From an uncultured Myxococcales bacterium (GTDB lineage Bacteria > Myxococcota_A > UBA9042): 64,000 bases of DNA. The notes under the pieces are model-generated. The model was given only the letters and a program-made list of their open reading frames with translations. It did not search any database and was not told the DNA's origin. This document shows, piece by piece, positions 9,323 to 20,300 of this stretch (the stretch's first letter is position 1; the number at the start of each line of letters is the position of its first letter). A program made the position numbers and the translations under genes. The stretch lies in NCBI GenBank assembly GCA_903883645.1, contig CAISBR010000119.1, forward strand, positions 19,473 through 83,472, in the 5' to 3' direction.

Positions 9323-10693
9323 CTACTTAATACCCATCGCCAGCTCAGCCTCGCGCACCGCCTCGCGCAATTCGCGCTCGATGGCGTCGCAGCGTTCTTG
9401 GCTCTGGGCCTCGCAGCGCATCACCAGCACCGGCCCCGTATTCGACGCGCGCACCAGCCCCCAGCCATCGCCAAACAGCACGCGCACGCCATCGATATCA
9501 ATGACTTCGTGGGTCAATTTGTACTTGCGCGCCACGGTGTCGACCACCGCGAACTTGATCTCGTCGGCACAATCCAAGCGCAGCTCGGCGGTGGCAAACG
9601 TCGCCGGCACGTCGAGCAAGAACTGCGACAGCGGCCGCGGGTCGTGCGACAAAATCTCGAGCAGCCGGCAAGTGGTATACGTGGCATCGTCGTAGCCAAA
9701 GTACCGGTGTTTGTAGAAGATATGCCCGCTCATTTCGCCGGCAAGCTGCGCACCCTCGAGCTTCATGCGGTCTTTGATGAGCGAATGCCCGACCTTGCTG
9801 AGCACCGGCCGGCCACCGTGGGCCGCAATATCGTCGAAAAGGGTCTGACTGCACTTGACCTCGGCCACGATGGCGGCGCCCGGCACCTCGCGCAGCAGCG
9901 CCCGCGACAACACGATCATCAGCTTGTCGCCCCACAGAATGCCGCCGTGCTCATCGACCACGCCGATGCGGTCGCCATCGCCGTCGTAAGCCACGCCCAG
10001 GTCGGCACCCGTTTCAGCAACCATTTTGCGCAGATCCGCAAGGTTCGCCTCGACCGTGGGGTCGGGATGGTGGTTGGGGAAGTTACCGTCAGGCTCGGTA
10101 AACAGCTCGACAACCTCACAGCCCAAACGCCTCAAAATCACGGGCGAAACTGGCCCCGTCGGCCCATTGCCAGCATCGACGACCACTTTGAGCTTGCGCG
10201 GCCCCAGGCGCACGTTGCCCACACAATAGTCGACGTACGGGTGGAAGATATCGACCGCCGTGACACTGCCCGTACCCTGCGAAATGTAGTTGTTTTGTTC
10301 GATAATGCGCCGCAGCGCCTGCACTTCGTCGCCGTGCATGCTCGATTTGTCGAGCGTAATCTTTAAACCGTTGTCAGCCGCGGGGTTATGCGAACCCGTC
10401 ACCATCACGCCGCCGGCGACATCCAGAGTGAACGCCGCAAAATAGACCATCGGAGTGGCCACTACGCCCACGTCGCGCACGGCAATCCCGCCCTCGATCA
10501 GCCCAGCAATCAATGCCTTAGCCATGCGCGGACTCGACAAGCGCGCATCGCGCCCCACGGCCAATACCGGCGGCAGCCCGCGCAGGTGCACGGTTGTCGC
10601 AATGGCGCGGCCCAAGTTGCGCACAAGCGGGTCGTCCAGGTCGCGGTCGGCCACACCGCGGATGTCGTAGGCACGGAAGATGTTTAAATTCAA
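9323..10693 (-). CDS. Phosphomannomutase/phosphoglucomutase
   Basis: Alpha-D-phosphohexomutase (AlgC/ManB type) interconverting hexose 1- and 6-phosphates for nucleotide-sugar and polysaccharide synthesis. 456 residues from the proposed start. 'FRAYDIRGV' opens domain 1, the phosphoserine loop is 'VTGSHNPADN'-like with Ser101 (actual 'TGSHNPAADNG'), the Mg loop is 'DGDGDR' (237-242), and the sugar-specificity loop is 'GEMSGHIFY'. The TTG start fits the usual family N-terminus and has GGGAGAA a few bases upstream; a GTG seven codons earlier is the alternative. No sugar-nucleotide genes flank it, so this looks like a free-standing housekeeping enzyme. Confidence 0.93.
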   Translation of the reverse strand: MNLNIFRAYDIRGVADRDLDDPLVRNLGRAIATTVHLRGLPPVLAVGRDARLSSPRMAKALIAGLIEGGIAVRDVGVVATPMVYFAAFTLDVAGGVMVTGSHNPAADNGLKITLDKSSMHGDEVQALRRIIEQNNYISQGTGSVTAVDIFHPYVDYCVGNVRLGPRKLKVVVDAGNGPTGPVSPVILRRLGCEVVELFTEPDGNFPNHHPDPTVEANLADLRKMVAETGADLGVAYDGDGDRIGVVDEHGGILWGDKLMIVLSRALLREVPGAAIVAEVKCSQTLFDDIAAHGGRPVLSKVGHSLIKDRMKLEGAQLAGEMSGHIFYKHRYFGYDDATYTTCRLLEILSHDPRPLSQFLLDVPATFATAELRLDCADEIKFAVVDTVARKYKLTHEVIDIDGVRVLFGDGWGLVRASNTGPVLVMRCEAQSQERCDAIERELREAVREAELAMGIK

Positions 10694-10887
10694 GGCACTT
10701 CTCCCGGCACACACGGCGCCGTCGGGCCGGCAAGCATACGGGGCCGGCGCAGGGCTCGCAAGCGCAACCCAGCGAACCGCGCCTCGCTCCGTCGCGGCAG
10801 CGTCACATCAGCATTGAGTCGCTGCGGCAAAGGTGCCATCGTGCGCACCGCGATTCCCCGCCACCGAGTCGTATTCCGCGAGAAGCC

Positions 10888-12330
10888 ATGCCCACTGCGA
10901 TTGACTGGAGTCTGGACCCCCGCGTCCGCAGCCTATTTAAGTACCTGCCCTTGCCGGTAAAGTTGCCGACACTGCTGCGAAGGACCGATCTCGGCTCGCC
11001 CGAGCGGCCCCTGGGTGACACGCGTGCCATAGTGACCCGCCTGCGCACACCCGCCGATTTTGCCGTATGTGCTCGACTTGCGCTGCACGGGGCGGCGGTC
11101 ACGGTGCTCGATCCGCGTGCCACCAACGCACAACTGACCGAGCTCGCTATCCTGGGCGTGCGCCACGCGCCGTGGACCATGGATTTGGCCACGGTATTGG
11201 CCAGTGCGGGGGCTCGCCAAGACCGCCGGCCGCTGCTGCTCGTGCACCGTTTGGCCGCTACTCCGGCGGGCGCTACGGCCGTAAACACCGCGACCGACGA
11301 GCTGTTTCAAGTTGGCCAGGCCGTCGCTTTGGCACCCCGCAACAGCCGCCTCATCGTCTTGGGCGACACCCCGCCGAACGACGACGTGCCGGGCCGCCTA
11401 AGCCTTGAGGCCGCGCGCGGGTGCATACGCTCACTTTTCAAAGAGTTAGGACCTGCCGGCTCGACCTGCCACCTGCTGCGCCTCGACGGAGCCAGCGCCG
11501 ATGCCGTGGCCGACGCGGTGGCATTCTTGGCGGGACCGCGCGCTGCCTTCTTGACCGCGTGGGACGTGCGCTTGGGCGCCGACATCGGCCAAGACAGCAC
11601 GTGGTCGGGCAAAGTTGTGCTCGTAACCGGCGCGGCGCGGGGAATTGGTGCCAGCATCGCGGGCCGACTGGCCAAGGCCGGCGCCACGGTTTGGGTCAAT
11701 GATGTGCCACAAGCCGAAGAGGCTGCTCGCAAAACCGCCGAGCGCATGGGTAGCAATGCCTTTGTGATCCCCGCGGACTGCAGCAGCGACGCCGGCGCCA
11801 AGTCGATCGCCCGCGCCCTGTCGAGTGGCGGCCGCCTCGATGCGGTCATCCACAATGCCGGAATTACGCGCGATCGCACGTTGAAGCGGCTGACGCTTGA
11901 CCAGTGGCGGCAAGTGCTGAGTGTCGATCTGGCGAGCATGGTGCGGGTCCAAGAGGCCGTGCAACCGCTGATGACGAAAGGTGGTTCGCTGGTCCTCATG
12001 TCGTCTGTAATGGGCGTGGCCGGCAACTTTGGCCAGACCAACTACACGGCAGCCAAGTCGGCGGTGCTCGAGCTGGCGCGCATCTGGGCCGAGAACCAAG
12101 CGGCGCAGGGCATCCGCGCCAATGCCATCGCGCCTGGCTTCATCCTCACGGAGATGACGGCGCACATGCCGCTCTTTAATCGCGAAATGGCTAAGCAATT
12201 GACTGCGCTATTGCAGCCCGGCCTTCCCGACGATGTGGCCGAGCTGGCGACGTTCTTGGCGGGCAGTGAGTCGCGGTCGATTACGGGCCAAGTTTTGCGC
12301 TGCGATGGCGGCATGTTCTTGGGTGCCTAG
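10888..12330 (+). CDS. FabG4-type high-molecular-weight 3-oxoacyl-ACP/CoA reductase (SDR)
   Basis: 480 residues in two parts. The C-terminal half is a full ketoreductase: cofactor loop 'TGAARGIG' (247-254), 'HNAG' (322-325), and a catalytic triad from 'LMSSVMG' (Ser372/373) and 'NYTAAK' (Tyr386, Lys390). The first ~235 residues form a degenerate Rossmann/flavodoxin-like region without a cofactor loop. This architecture matches FabG4 of mycobacteria and its proteobacterial relatives, which reduce long 3-oxoacyl thioesters with NADH. The ATG at the natural domain start is taken; a weak GAGAAG precedes it. The EamA-type permease starts three bases after the stop, so the two are co-transcribed. 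Confidence 0.85.
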   Translation: MPTAIDWSLDPRVRSLFKYLPLPVKLPTLLRRTDLGSPERPLGDTRAIVTRLRTPADFAVCARLALHGAAVTVLDPRATNAQLTELAILGVRHAPWTMDLATVLASAGARQDRRPLLLVHRLAATPAGATAVNTATDELFQVGQAVALAPRNSRLIVLGDTPPNDDVPGRLSLEAARGCIRSLFKELGPAGSTCHLLRLDGASADAVADAVAFLAGPRAAFLTAWDVRLGADIGQDSTWSGKVVLVTGAARGIGASIAGRLAKAGATVWVNDVPQAEEAARKTAERMGSNAFVIPADCSSDAGAKSIARALSSGGRLDAVIHNAGITRDRTLKRLTLDQWRQVLSVDLASMVRVQEAVQPLMTKGGSLVLMSSVMGVAGNFGQTNYTAAKSAVLELARIWAENQAAQGIRANAIAPGFILTEMTAHMPLFNREMAKQLTALLQPGLPDDVAELATFLAGSESRSITGQVLRCDGGMFLGA

Positions 12331-12333
12331 CTC

Positions 12334-13230
12334 ATGCCCGAGACCGGCGTAGAGATCTCGCAAATCGCGCTTCGGCCTGACCGGGGCAAGGGCATCGCGC
12401 TTATCGCGGCGGGCGCGTTGCTGTTTGCGGCGATGGGGGCGATGGCCAAGGGGGCGAGTGCCTCGATTCCTACAGCGGAATTGGTCGCAGCCCGCTCGCT
12501 GGTGACTCTGCTCGCAATGGAGCTGCTGCGGCGGCGAATTGGGGTGCCACTCCGCTTTGTGCGGGTGCCCTACCTGCTATCGCGCACGATTGCCGGATTT
12601 ATCGGTATTGTCTGCTATTTCCATGCATTACGCTTCATACCCCTGGGTGAAGCGGTGTTGCTGAATAACATGTCGCCTGTGCTGACGTCGTTCGCGGCGG
12701 TATGGCTGCTCGGCGAGCGACTAACTACCTGGAAATTAGCGGCCTTGGCGGTGTCGATGCTGGGGTTGTGGCTGCTGGTGGGTGCGCGCGACCTGGGCAC
12801 GGTGCAAGGGCAAGGCGCGCTGCTGGGGGCCGCTTCGGCGGTGGCAGGTGCGTGGGCCATGATTTCGCTGAAGAAGGCCGCGGTCGGCAATCGCTCCGTG
12901 ATGATCGTTTGGGCGCTTGCGGCCGTGTCGTTCCTGGGTTCGGTGGCGCTGGCAGACCACAGTTGGCTGTGGCCCGATAGCCGCGAAGGCGCGCTGCTTG
13001 TGGGTACGGGTATTGCCGCGGCAGGGGCGCAACTGCTGTATACGTCTGGGTATCGCCTGCTCGAGGCCAGCGAAGCCAGTGTCTACGCCTTCTTAACGCC
13101 CGTGTTCGCCACCGTCACCGGCGGGCTGGTATTTGGCGAGTGGCCGCAAGGTCACGGCCTCTGGGGCGGTCTGCTGATCTTGGGCGCTGGCGTGGCTTCT
13201 GCGTGGCGACAAACCCGCAACAGACCGTAA
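12334..13230 (+). CDS. DMT-superfamily permease (two EamA domains)
   Basis: 298 residues, almost entirely hydrophobic, with about ten predicted membrane helices in two homologous halves. Typical EamA features are 'VAARSLVTLL' in the first half, 'FIPLGEAVLLNNMSPVLTSFAAVWLLGERL' (read in pieces around residues 90-125), and the matching 'EASEASVYAFLTPVFATVTG' near residues 245-265. EamA permeases export metabolites such as amino acids, purines or sugars; nothing here narrows the substrate. It is translated directly after the FabG4-like gene and ends 9 bases before the convergent DUF350 gene. Confidence 0.85.
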   Translation: MPETGVEISQIALRPDRGKGIALIAAGALLFAAMGAMAKGASASIPTAELVAARSLVTLLAMELLRRRIGVPLRFVRVPYLLSRTIAGFIGIVCYFHALRFIPLGEAVLLNNMSPVLTSFAAVWLLGERLTTWKLAALAVSMLGLWLLVGARDLGTVQGQGALLGAASAVAGAWAMISLKKAAVGNRSVMIVWALAAVSFLGSVALADHSWLWPDSREGALLVGTGIAAAGAQLLYTSGYRLLEASEASVYAFLTPVFATVTGGLVFGEWPQGHGLWGGLLILGAGVASAWRQTRNRP

Positions 13231-13239
13231 CCATTTAAA

Positions 13240-14094
13240 TCACGTTAAGAAGTAGGCGATCGCGAAACCGCCGGCGATATAGCTCGTCGCCTCGACCAGT
13301 CCGGCGCCCACATTGCGATCGCGCTCGATCTCTTCGCTATACGTCGAACCCGGCAGCAGCAGCAGGTCGCCCAGCCAGCGCAGCACGGCCAGCAACACCA
13401 CCGCGATGACCAGCGCCACCCCCATGTGCACCGCATCGTCCGTCCAGGTCGCGCCGTGCCCGCGCAGCGACGCATCGACCACCAGACCCGCCGCGATGGC
13501 GATACCCGCCAAAGGCAAGGCGGCTGCCAAGTTGCGCCGGCCAAGCTGCGCCAAGTCGTCGTACGGCGTCAGCCGCTGGTACAGCCACGTCAGCGCCAGC
13601 AGCGCCGCTTGCCCGGCTACCATCCACGCGATGCGCGTCAGCCAACTCTCGGCGTGCCCAAGAGCGCCGCGCAGGACCAACGCACTGCCAAAAACCACGC
13701 CAGCCCTAGCCGTTGCTACCGCTACGTTGCCCTGGTCGACCACCTCGCGCTCCATGTCGATGCCGCGCAAGACCAGCCGCGCCAAGCCCTGCTCTGCCGC
13801 CCACAGCGTGACCAGAACCGCCAGCGAAGTCGTAGCAAAATCAGCAGCTTGATCGAGTATCGTCTCGCCGGCCACAACCAGCGATCCCAGCAGCGCCACT
13901 ACCGTCGCCAGCACAAAAAGCGACTGCTCGACCGCCACAGCCACATTGTCTTCGCTGGCTAGTGCGTGCCCCAGCCGCCGACCACCGCGCAAGGCGAATA
14001 GGTCGCGACCCAGCTTACCCACTGCAACTACTGCCACCGACAAGCCAAAATAGGCGCCGGCCATAACCAGTCGCTCCATGTCGATGTTGACCAT
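13240..14094 (-). CDS. DUF350 (YjfL-like) integral membrane protein
   Basis: 284 residues with about eight hydrophobic segments in two homologous halves. Each half has the DUF350 hallmark of a polar Asn within a helix start ('EDNVAVAVEQSLF' and 'RRNLAAALPLAGIAIAAG'). The C-terminus 'ERDRNVGAGLVEATSYIAGG' is a third copy-like end. Family function is not established; YjfL relatives sit near glutathionylspermidine-synthase-like or tellurite-resistance genes elsewhere, but none is present here. The start is the ATG preceded by AGGAGGGGAG; a reading twelve codons longer lacks such a site. Confidence 0.8.
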   Translation of the reverse strand: MVNIDMERLVMAGAYFGLSVAVVAVGKLGRDLFALRGGRRLGHALASEDNVAVAVEQSLFVLATVVALLGSLVVAGETILDQAADFATTSLAVLVTLWAAEQGLARLVLRGIDMEREVVDQGNVAVATARAGVVFGSALVLRGALGHAESWLTRIAWMVAGQAALLALTWLYQRLTPYDDLAQLGRRNLAAALPLAGIAIAAGLVVDASLRGHGATWTDDAVHMGVALVIAVVLLAVLRWLGDLLLLPGSTYSEEIERDRNVGAGLVEATSYIAGGFAIAYFLT

Positions 14095-14278
14095 ACTCCC
14101 CTCCTGCGGCGGGCGCGGCGAAACAGCCAAGAATCGCGCTGGCCAGCCATGCCGCGGAGCCTAACACAGGCTGGGGGCAAGGGCACGCGGACCCGCGATT
14201 TTGCCCACGTTTCGCTGCCGGGGATCGCCGGCTGAGGCTTGCTTGCCCCAGGGCGCCGGCGGCCGGATCACCTAGGTC

Positions 14279-14307
14279 TTGCCACCGGGCTGCATACTCT
14301 CTACAAC
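14279..14307 (+). promoter_or_regulatory. Probable sigma70-type promoter of the giant repeat gene
   Basis: TTGCCA (5 of 6 matches to TTGACA) and TACAAC (4 of 6 to TATAAT) stand 17 bases apart. Transcription would begin near 14314, leaving about 70 bases of leader before the preferred ATG, but only about 8 before the alternative GTG at 14322. This favours the ATG start. Confidence 0.45.
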
Positions 14308-14384
14308 GAGAGATTGGGTAGGTGTCCCTCCAGTATGGGGAGGCCTATTCTTGCGCGGCCCGCACGGCCGCTACCGGGTGCGCC

Positions 14385-17300
14385 ATGTCCGATCGGCACA
14401 ACGCCAAAGCTGGCAAGCAGTTCGAGCACGCCAAGCAAAATCGCGGGGCTGAGCAGATCCACGACAAGCCGGGTGCCGACTCGCAAAAGAAGCAGCCGGT
14501 CGAAGAGGCGAAAGCTCCATCGATGCCTGCACTTGGCGGTGCTGGCGACCCGCTAGCTGGCGGCATGGGCGGCGCGCTGAATGCGGCCGAGTCCGACCCC
14601 AAAGCGATGGCCGATCAGCAGGCCGAGTTGCAGCGTGTCAAGGCGCTGCCGGCAGGTGCGCCCGAGCTCGAGAAGTTTAAGAAACCAGAGGCTTTGGCTT
14701 CGCAGGTGCCCGAGGGAGCCGGTGCAACGGGGGATGCGAAGGCGCAGTCGGAAGGCATGTCGCCCAAAGGTGAGGCCCAAGCGCCGGCGACGCTGGGTGC
14801 CAATGCCCAGCAGGTCAAGACTGAGCCGGGTGGCGACAAGGTCGAGGTGCAAAAAGTTGAGGTGGCGAGCGCTCCTCCGACCTCTGCCGAGGCTGGCAAG
14901 GCCGTAGCCAACGCTGGGTCTGCACCTGCCGCCGCGACTGCCCCACAAGAGGCGCCGACGCAAGCTGCGCCCGAGCCCGCCAAGAAAGATGTTGCCCCCG
15001 AGTCTGCCGAAAAAAAGCAACCTGAACAGCCAACTGCGGCACAACCCGAAGCGGCAGCGCCCGTGGCGACCGAGGCCAAGTCGGCGGAGCCGGGCCAGGC
15101 AGCGGCGGCCACTCCCGAGCAGGCACAGACCGGCAATGCCAGCGCCGACGCCGAGGCTGCAACCAAAGAACCTGAGAAGGCGCCCGAGCTTGCGCCCCAA
15201 CAGGTCGCTGGCGTCGATGTGCAGCCGGCGAGTGTCGATGCTGCGCCAGCCGAAGGCGCACAACTGGAAGGCCCGGCGCAAGTTGCTGAACTCACTGCAA
15301 GTCAGCCTGCGCCGCAAGAAGTGGCGGGCGCGGCCATAGCCGAGTTGCCCGTTGAGCAGGCTGCGGTGGCGGCCGAGTCGGTGCCCGAAAAAGTTGCGGG
15401 AGATGTCGCACAAACCGGCGAAACAAAAGGCGAAACTGCTCCTGGCTCCGCCGAGGTTGCGCCCGTAGAAGCGGCGCCCACCGCACAAGGCGCGGCCCCT
15501 GCTGCAGCTGCCGACGCCGCAGTCGCCCAGGCCGCGGATGCCGCGCTGGCGGCAGTACCCGCCGATGCCAAGGCCGCGATTGAGCAAGTTGCTGTTTCTC
15601 CCGCTGAGTCTGCCGCTGGCGACGCCGGTGCTGCGCCGCAACCGGTCGCCGCCAGTGAGCCAAAGGCCGACGCAGGCGCCATCGAAACCGTTGCCGCCGG
15701 CGCCCCTGCCGCCGCGCCCGCAGGTGCCGAAGCGAGCGTCGAGGCCCCCGCAGCCCTTGAAGAGGCAGCGACCGCACCACAAGCCCTTGCAACCGCAGGT
15801 GAAACGGCCGGTCCGGCCCTAGCCGAAGCCCCCGTTGCGCCGGCCGCCGAAGTGGTTGCAGAAGACGGCGCAGAACCCGCCGTGGCAACGGCAGCGCCGC
15901 TGGCTGCGGCTCGGGCGATAAGCGACACCACCGCCGCAATGCCCGTGGCACAAGACGCTGGCGCGCAAGGTGATCTGAACGATCCGTTTGCCGGAATGAC
16001 GGCCGCGGGCGAGCTGGGAGCTCCTGCTTTCGGCCAGACGGCGCTGCAGGCGTCCGAGCAGGCATTGGCGGCGCCGCTGGGTGTCGATCCGACCCAGGTC
16101 GAAGCGATTGCCAGCACGGCCAGCGACGCCGGGCTCGACCCCGCCGCGCTGCTGGGCGACAAGGCCAAAGAGCTGCAAGAGCAGGTGCAAAGTCTGCTTG
16201 GCGCCGGCGAAAAGACGCTGCGCGACATGGGCAAGGGCGCCGCGGCCTCGGCGAGCCAGGTGGTCGATCAGGCCAAGGGCCAGCTCGACGATTGGCTGGG
16301 CCAAGCCAAGGGCCAAGTCGACGAGATGGGGGGCAAGGGCCAGGAACTACTAGATAAAGGCCAAGAGGCGATCGGTGGTGCCAAGGGCGCCATGGACAAG
16401 CTGCAAAACTTTGGCGGCGACATCGGCGGTGCGGTCAAAGAGGGCCTGGGCGCGGGCAAGGCGCTGCCCGACCAAATCCGCGGCAAGGCGGAGCAGGCGC
16501 TGGGGATGGACCTGTCGGGTGTGCAGCTGCACGACGGCGCGGATGCGCAAGCGCTTGCCGACAAGCTGGGTGCCACCGCGTTTGCCCAGGGCAGCGACAT
16601 CGTGATGGGCAAGGCCGCCGAATTGGCGGGCGCCGATCGCGACCAGATTCTGGCCGAAGAGATCGTGCACGTTGCTCAGATGCAAGGCAAATCGGCGGCA
16701 GATCGCGGTGCAACCGGCGTGTCGGTGGCGTCGGACCGCGCCGAGAAGTCCGCGCGCACGGCTGCAGAAAAGGTGCTCGGCGGCGCCCGCGTCAAGGCCG
16801 AAGAAATTGAAGGCGAGCGCCGCGCGGTGTACCGCAACGACAACGGCCAAGGGGCCTCGGGGTCGCAACCCACGATGCCCACGCAAGTTTCGCTGTCGCT
16901 CGGTGGCAAAAGCACGGTGGTCAAGCTGCCCAAGCTGACCGCTGGCACCACCAACAAGATGGTCAGCCTGCCGTCGCTGGGTGTGCGCGGCCTCTCGTTC
17001 GAGAGCCAGGCTCGCCTCGAATTCGACTCCACTTCTGGGCAGTTCAAGGGCGGCAAGGCCTGGGCCAGCATCAAGGTCGGCGACGTCATCTCGCTCGAAA
17101 ACACCCAGGTCACCATCGACCAGAACGGCCAGATGAAGGGCAGCTTCCCTGGCGCCACGTTCAAGCTCGGCAGCCTCATCAACGAGACCATCACCGCCGA
17201 TGTGGGCGCGGGCGGCGTGACCGGCAAAGGTACCTACGAGTACTCGCAGTTGCGCGGCGACAAGCTGGGTACGTGGCTGCGCTCGGGCTCACTGAGCCTC

Positions 17301-20300
17301 AGCGTCGATGCGGGCGGCGCCGTCAGCGGCAGCGGCACACTAGGGGTCGAAGTCGGCGAATTCTCGCCTGGTACCCTCAAGGCCGCCGTACAAGACAAGA
17401 CGCTGAGCGGCCAGGTCGACATCGACAACAAGGTCTCGATTTCGCTAGGCAAAGCCTCGGCCAGCGACGGCCACCTGAGCGGCGCGCTCAGCAACTCCGA
17501 CAAGGTCGAGCTATCGGGCGCACTCAAGCTCGACATTCCTTCGCTTACGGGCGGCAAAGGCACCGTCCAGGCCAAATGGGACTCCGAAGGCAGCAAGATC
17601 ACAGGACAAGCCGCCTACGAGTCGAGCACAGACGCCACCTGGGGCAAGGTCGTGTTTAGCAAGGCCTCGGTCACGGGCACCGTCGAAGACGGCAAGATCG
17701 GCAAGATGGCGGGCAATGGCACCGCAGTCTACGACTCGCTTTTCAAGGGCAATTGGAACGGCACGCTCGATCTCGACACGGAAAAGGCCAGCTTCGAGTT
17801 GGGCGGCGAGCTCGCGGCCCCGCTCATCCAGGGCGAAGTGCAGGTGAGCAAAGGCGCTTTGACCATCAAGGTCGACGACAGCAACCTGACCAGCACTGCC
17901 GGCAACGTCGACTTCAAGCTAGGGTCATTCCTGAAGGGAACCGCGGTCTTAGAAGAGGGCACCAACGCCAACACCATCAACGCCACCGCCACCGCCGAGC
18001 TGGTCAGCGCCCAGAGCTTCGACGGTGTGACGTTGTCGAAGGGCTCGATCACGGTCCAGGTGCGCGGCACGCAGGTCTCGGTCCAGTCGGGCTCGGTCGA
18101 TTTGGACTACAAGTCGGTGGCCAAGGGCCAGCTAAATCTTAGTAGTTCTGAAGAGATTCGACGCTTCACCGGTAGCGGCAAGGCCAATCTGAGCGCGGGT
18201 CTGCTGTGGGGCGACATCAAGGTGGTCGAGGGCGCGATCGATGTCTCGCTCAAAGACAACGTGGTCGAGCAGGCGCAAGGCCAGATGAAGATGGGCTACT
18301 TGGACTTTGTCGAGGGCCAGATGGCCTTTGACGCCAAGAATGATTTTACGGCGATCGATGGCACCGCGACCGCGCATCTGAGTGGGCCTAAGACGCTGAC
18401 GGGTAGCCTGAAATTGGTGCCCGACACGACCAAGAAGTTCGATCTGGAATTCAAGAATTCTACGTTCAAAAGCTTCAAGGGTGCGTTTGCCTGGGAATAC
18501 GACAAGTTCAAGGGCGATCTGCAAGTTGCGAACGCGGCCGAGGATTTTGGCCTCGTCACCGGCACCGGCAAGGCCGACCTGCTCGAAGACCTGCCGATCG
18601 GCACCATCGGCTCGACCAAGTTGATGGGCAAGAAAGGCTCGGACTTAACGGGCAAAATCGAAAACGGCAGCTTCATGGGCGTGTCGGGCACCCTGCAGTG
18701 GGAGTACGACAAATTCTTGGCCGGCAAGGCCACCATCGCCGAACCGCGCACCAACATTACCGAAATCGACGGCATCTTGAATGCTACGGTAATTGCTGAG
18801 AAAGCCCTGCCCAACAACCCCGCCGTGGTGGTGCAACCGGGCGCGGCCGACGCGCTCAGCATCCAGTTGACCGGCTCAGTGCCTGTTAAGTACTCGGGAA
18901 CACTGGACTACAAGTACGACAGCTTCTTGCAAGGCAATGTGCACGTCGCGGGCGATATGCTCGATTTCTCGACGCTGGCTGGGCAGTCGCAGGGCACGGT
19001 CTACGCCCCCAAAACCATCGGCAATGTCAAAGCGCTCGAAGGCTCGACCATGAACGTCGAGTTTGCCGACAGCAAATTCAGCACCTTCTCCGGCTCTATC
19101 AAGATGTTGCACAAGGACTGGCTGAAGGGCACCGTAGAGGCCGTAGAAGGCGGCGGCTCGGCGATGAACACGGGCGTGACCGGCCAGGTTACGGGCAGCA
19201 TTGCCAAGAAACCCCCTTTCGAGAAGGGCAGTTTCAGCATCATGGCCGGCGGCAAGGTCACCACCCAGTTAGCCCTGGGCCAAGACGTGACGACGCTCGA
19301 CGCGGGCTCCGAGATCAACTGGAAATTTGAGGATTGGCTAAAGGGCAAGCTGACTTTGGACCAGCAGGCCGCGTTGCCCCTGGTGTCGGGCAGCACCAAT
19401 AGCGCCACCATCACCAAGCCCAAGCCGATTTCGGCGGATAAGAAGCTCAGCTTCCTTGAGTCAGGCGGCCTGGGCGTCAAGATGGCGGCGAGCTCGCCCG
19501 AGAAGTACACCGGCTCAGTCAAGGCCCGTTACGACAAGTGGATCGAGGGCACGTTTACCATCGGCGAAGGCTCGGGAGCGGCTAATTTCAATGGCGACTT
19601 GACCGGTGCACTCATCGACAAAGTCCCCCTTGGCGACAGCGGCACCGAGCTACAACCTGGCGGCAGCGCTAAGGTTTCGATGACGTCGAACGCGATTGGC
19701 GGCATCTCGGGCACACTCGAGTTCCAGTTCGGCAAGCCCGACAAGTGGCTCAAGGGCACGGTCGGCTCGGCCACCTCGAGCGGCGCCGGCATCACCAACA
19801 TCAGCGGCAACGTCACTGGCTCGATCATGGGCAAGAAGCCTATGAATAACATGGAACTGCAAGAAGGCGGCGCGATCACCACCACGATGGAGTCGAGCAA
19901 TATCAACAAGCTCGGCGGCGTGGCGGCGTTCAAGTTCGGCCAGGGTGCCAAGTGGCTGACCGGCAACGTCACCCTCGACCAAGCCAGCACGCCTACGCTG
20001 GTTTCGGGCACGCACGCGTCGAGCATCGATGGCGAGTTCGTGGCGTCGACGCAGCTGAAACTGACCGCATCTTCAGGTCTTACGGGCCAAGTGCAGCAAA
20101 ACGATGTGACCACCTTGGGCGGCCCGGTGGGCTGGCTCTACGAGTCGTGGATGGCGGGCACGGCGCAGGCGCCCGAAGCCGACCCGAAGAAGGTGTCGGG
20201 CAGCGGCGACGCCAGCATCGTCAAGCCCAAGGAACTCATCCCCGGCAAGCTGTCGCTGATCGAAGGCGGCGGATTCCAGGCGCAAATCGACAACGCGAAA

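Noticed and set aside
10888..12330. FabG4-like reductase as the missing aryl-polyene ketoreductase
   Set aside because: It lies over 40 kb away, is paired with a permease, and is of the long FabG4 type rather than the short one seen in such clusters.
14553..15782. A 409-codon open frame on the minus strand over the giant gene's head
   Set aside because: It mirrors the Ala/Pro/Glu-rich coding sequence and yields an Arg/Gly/Leu-rich product without motifs; it is a composition artefact.
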